Shown: one piece after another, positions 5,031 to 5,121 of the stretch
Numbering within the stretch: position 1 is the stretch's first letter
Layout: the number at the start of each line of letters is the position of its first letter
Notes under the pieces: generated by a model
Seen by the model: the letters and a program-made list of their open reading frames with translations, nothing else
The model's database searches: none
What the model was told of the DNA's origin: nothing
Program-made: the position numbers and the translations under genes
DNA from: JACOVP01 sp035289145
Lineage (GTDB): Archaea > Nanobdellota > Nanobdellia > SCGC-AAA011-G17 > UBA489
Length of the DNA: 5,121 nucleotides
Assembly: GCA_035289145.1 (NCBI GenBank)
Contig: DATDXZ010000005.1
Span: 1 to 5,121 of the forward strand
Reading direction: 5' to 3'

Positions 5031-5121
5031 GATTCAGTAATTTGTTTCTTTTCAAAGGAAGAATTATCTCAGCAGCTTCCGCGGGCGTTTTTCCTTTTAG
5101 TTCCTGATGCGGATTTACAAA
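4999..5121 (-). CDS. C-terminal end of a DDE transposase, cut by the right edge
   Basis: Read on the minus strand, the frame enters from the right edge and stops at TGA (plus 4999-5001), giving the last 40 residues. They contain NPHQELKGKTPAEAA followed by IILPLKRNKLLNLI and a basic tail. The 'N-x-x-(R)PH-x-x-L-x-G-K-T-P-A-E-A-A' signature is typical of the C-terminus of DDE transposases with an integrase-type core, and the following 'L-x-L-x-(K/R)-N-K-(W/L)-L-x-L-I' segment is familiar from archaeal IS6-like transposases. The catalytic Asp and Glu residues lie outside the window except that the final catalytic Glu should be shortly before the edge. The gene points into the window and ends about 30 bp before a possible terminal repeat. 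Whether the element is intact cannot be seen. Confidence 0.8.
   Translation of the reverse strand, partial: FVNPHQELKGKTPAEAAEIILPLKRNKLLNLIRLLAKSRR
4999..5121 (-). mobile_element. Left part of an insertion sequence running past the right edge
   Basis: The transposase tail, the hairpin over its stop codon and the candidate terminal repeat (4958-4970) together mark the 3' side of an insertion sequence whose body lies to the right. The visible portion probably starts near 4955, but only the coding part (4999 onward) is secure. Family assignment to IS6-like elements rests on the C-terminal motif and a short terminal similarity, so it is tentative. Confidence 0.6.

Noticed and set aside
1..5121. 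CRISPR arrays, tRNA or rRNA genes, riboswitches, defence systems
   Set aside because: No regularly spaced repeats, cloverleaf sequences, rRNA segments or defence-type domains were seen on either strand.

Overview
The window looks like archaeal chromosome, most likely from an uncultured archaeon of the DPANN/Woesearchaeota kind. That lineage is an inference; no phylogenetic marker is present. The signs are TATA-type boxes centred about 26 bp before start codons that lack Shine-Dalgarno sites (a leaderless arrangement), a secreted beta-propeller family common in archaea, a 2TM ion channel, and a transposase tail of the type often found in archaea. Base composition is moderately A+T rich, genes are densely packed, and no gap between genes reaches 300 bases.

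Layout from left to right: (1) Positions 2-82 hold the 3' end of an unidentified plus-strand gene cut by the window edge, followed by a doubtful 20-codon ORF behind a good Shine-Dalgarno site. (2) Positions 155-2275 (minus) encode a large lipoprotein with a C-terminal beta-propeller domain (Beta_propel, PF09826 type). (3) A 94-bp divergent intergenic region carries a TATA box exactly midway between two start codons. (4) Positions 2370-2897 (plus) encode a small lipoprotein with a probable OB-fold and two cysteines. (5) Positions 2918-3775 (minus), converging on it with a 20-bp gap, encode a two-helix potassium-channel-like protein with a modified selectivity filter and a long helical cytoplasmic tail. 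(6) Positions 3816-4379 (minus) encode a four-helix membrane protein with a six-cysteine external domain. (7) Positions 4421-4906 (minus) encode a small, all-helical soluble protein of unknown function. (8) Positions 4999-5121 (minus) are the C-terminal end of a DDE transposase that continues beyond the right edge.

Most of the genes concern the cell envelope: two probable surface lipoproteins, a channel and a cysteine-rich membrane protein. The three minus-strand genes on the right each have their own TATA box about 26 bp before the ATG, so they look like separate leaderless transcription units rather than one operon. The divergent lipoprotein pair is the most plausible functional unit. No defence system, CRISPR array, tRNA or rRNA was seen, and I do not claim a new system here. 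The points most worth checking are the symmetric divergent promoter, the SQGYGD channel filter, and the insertion element that ends next to the promoter of the 4421-4906 gene.
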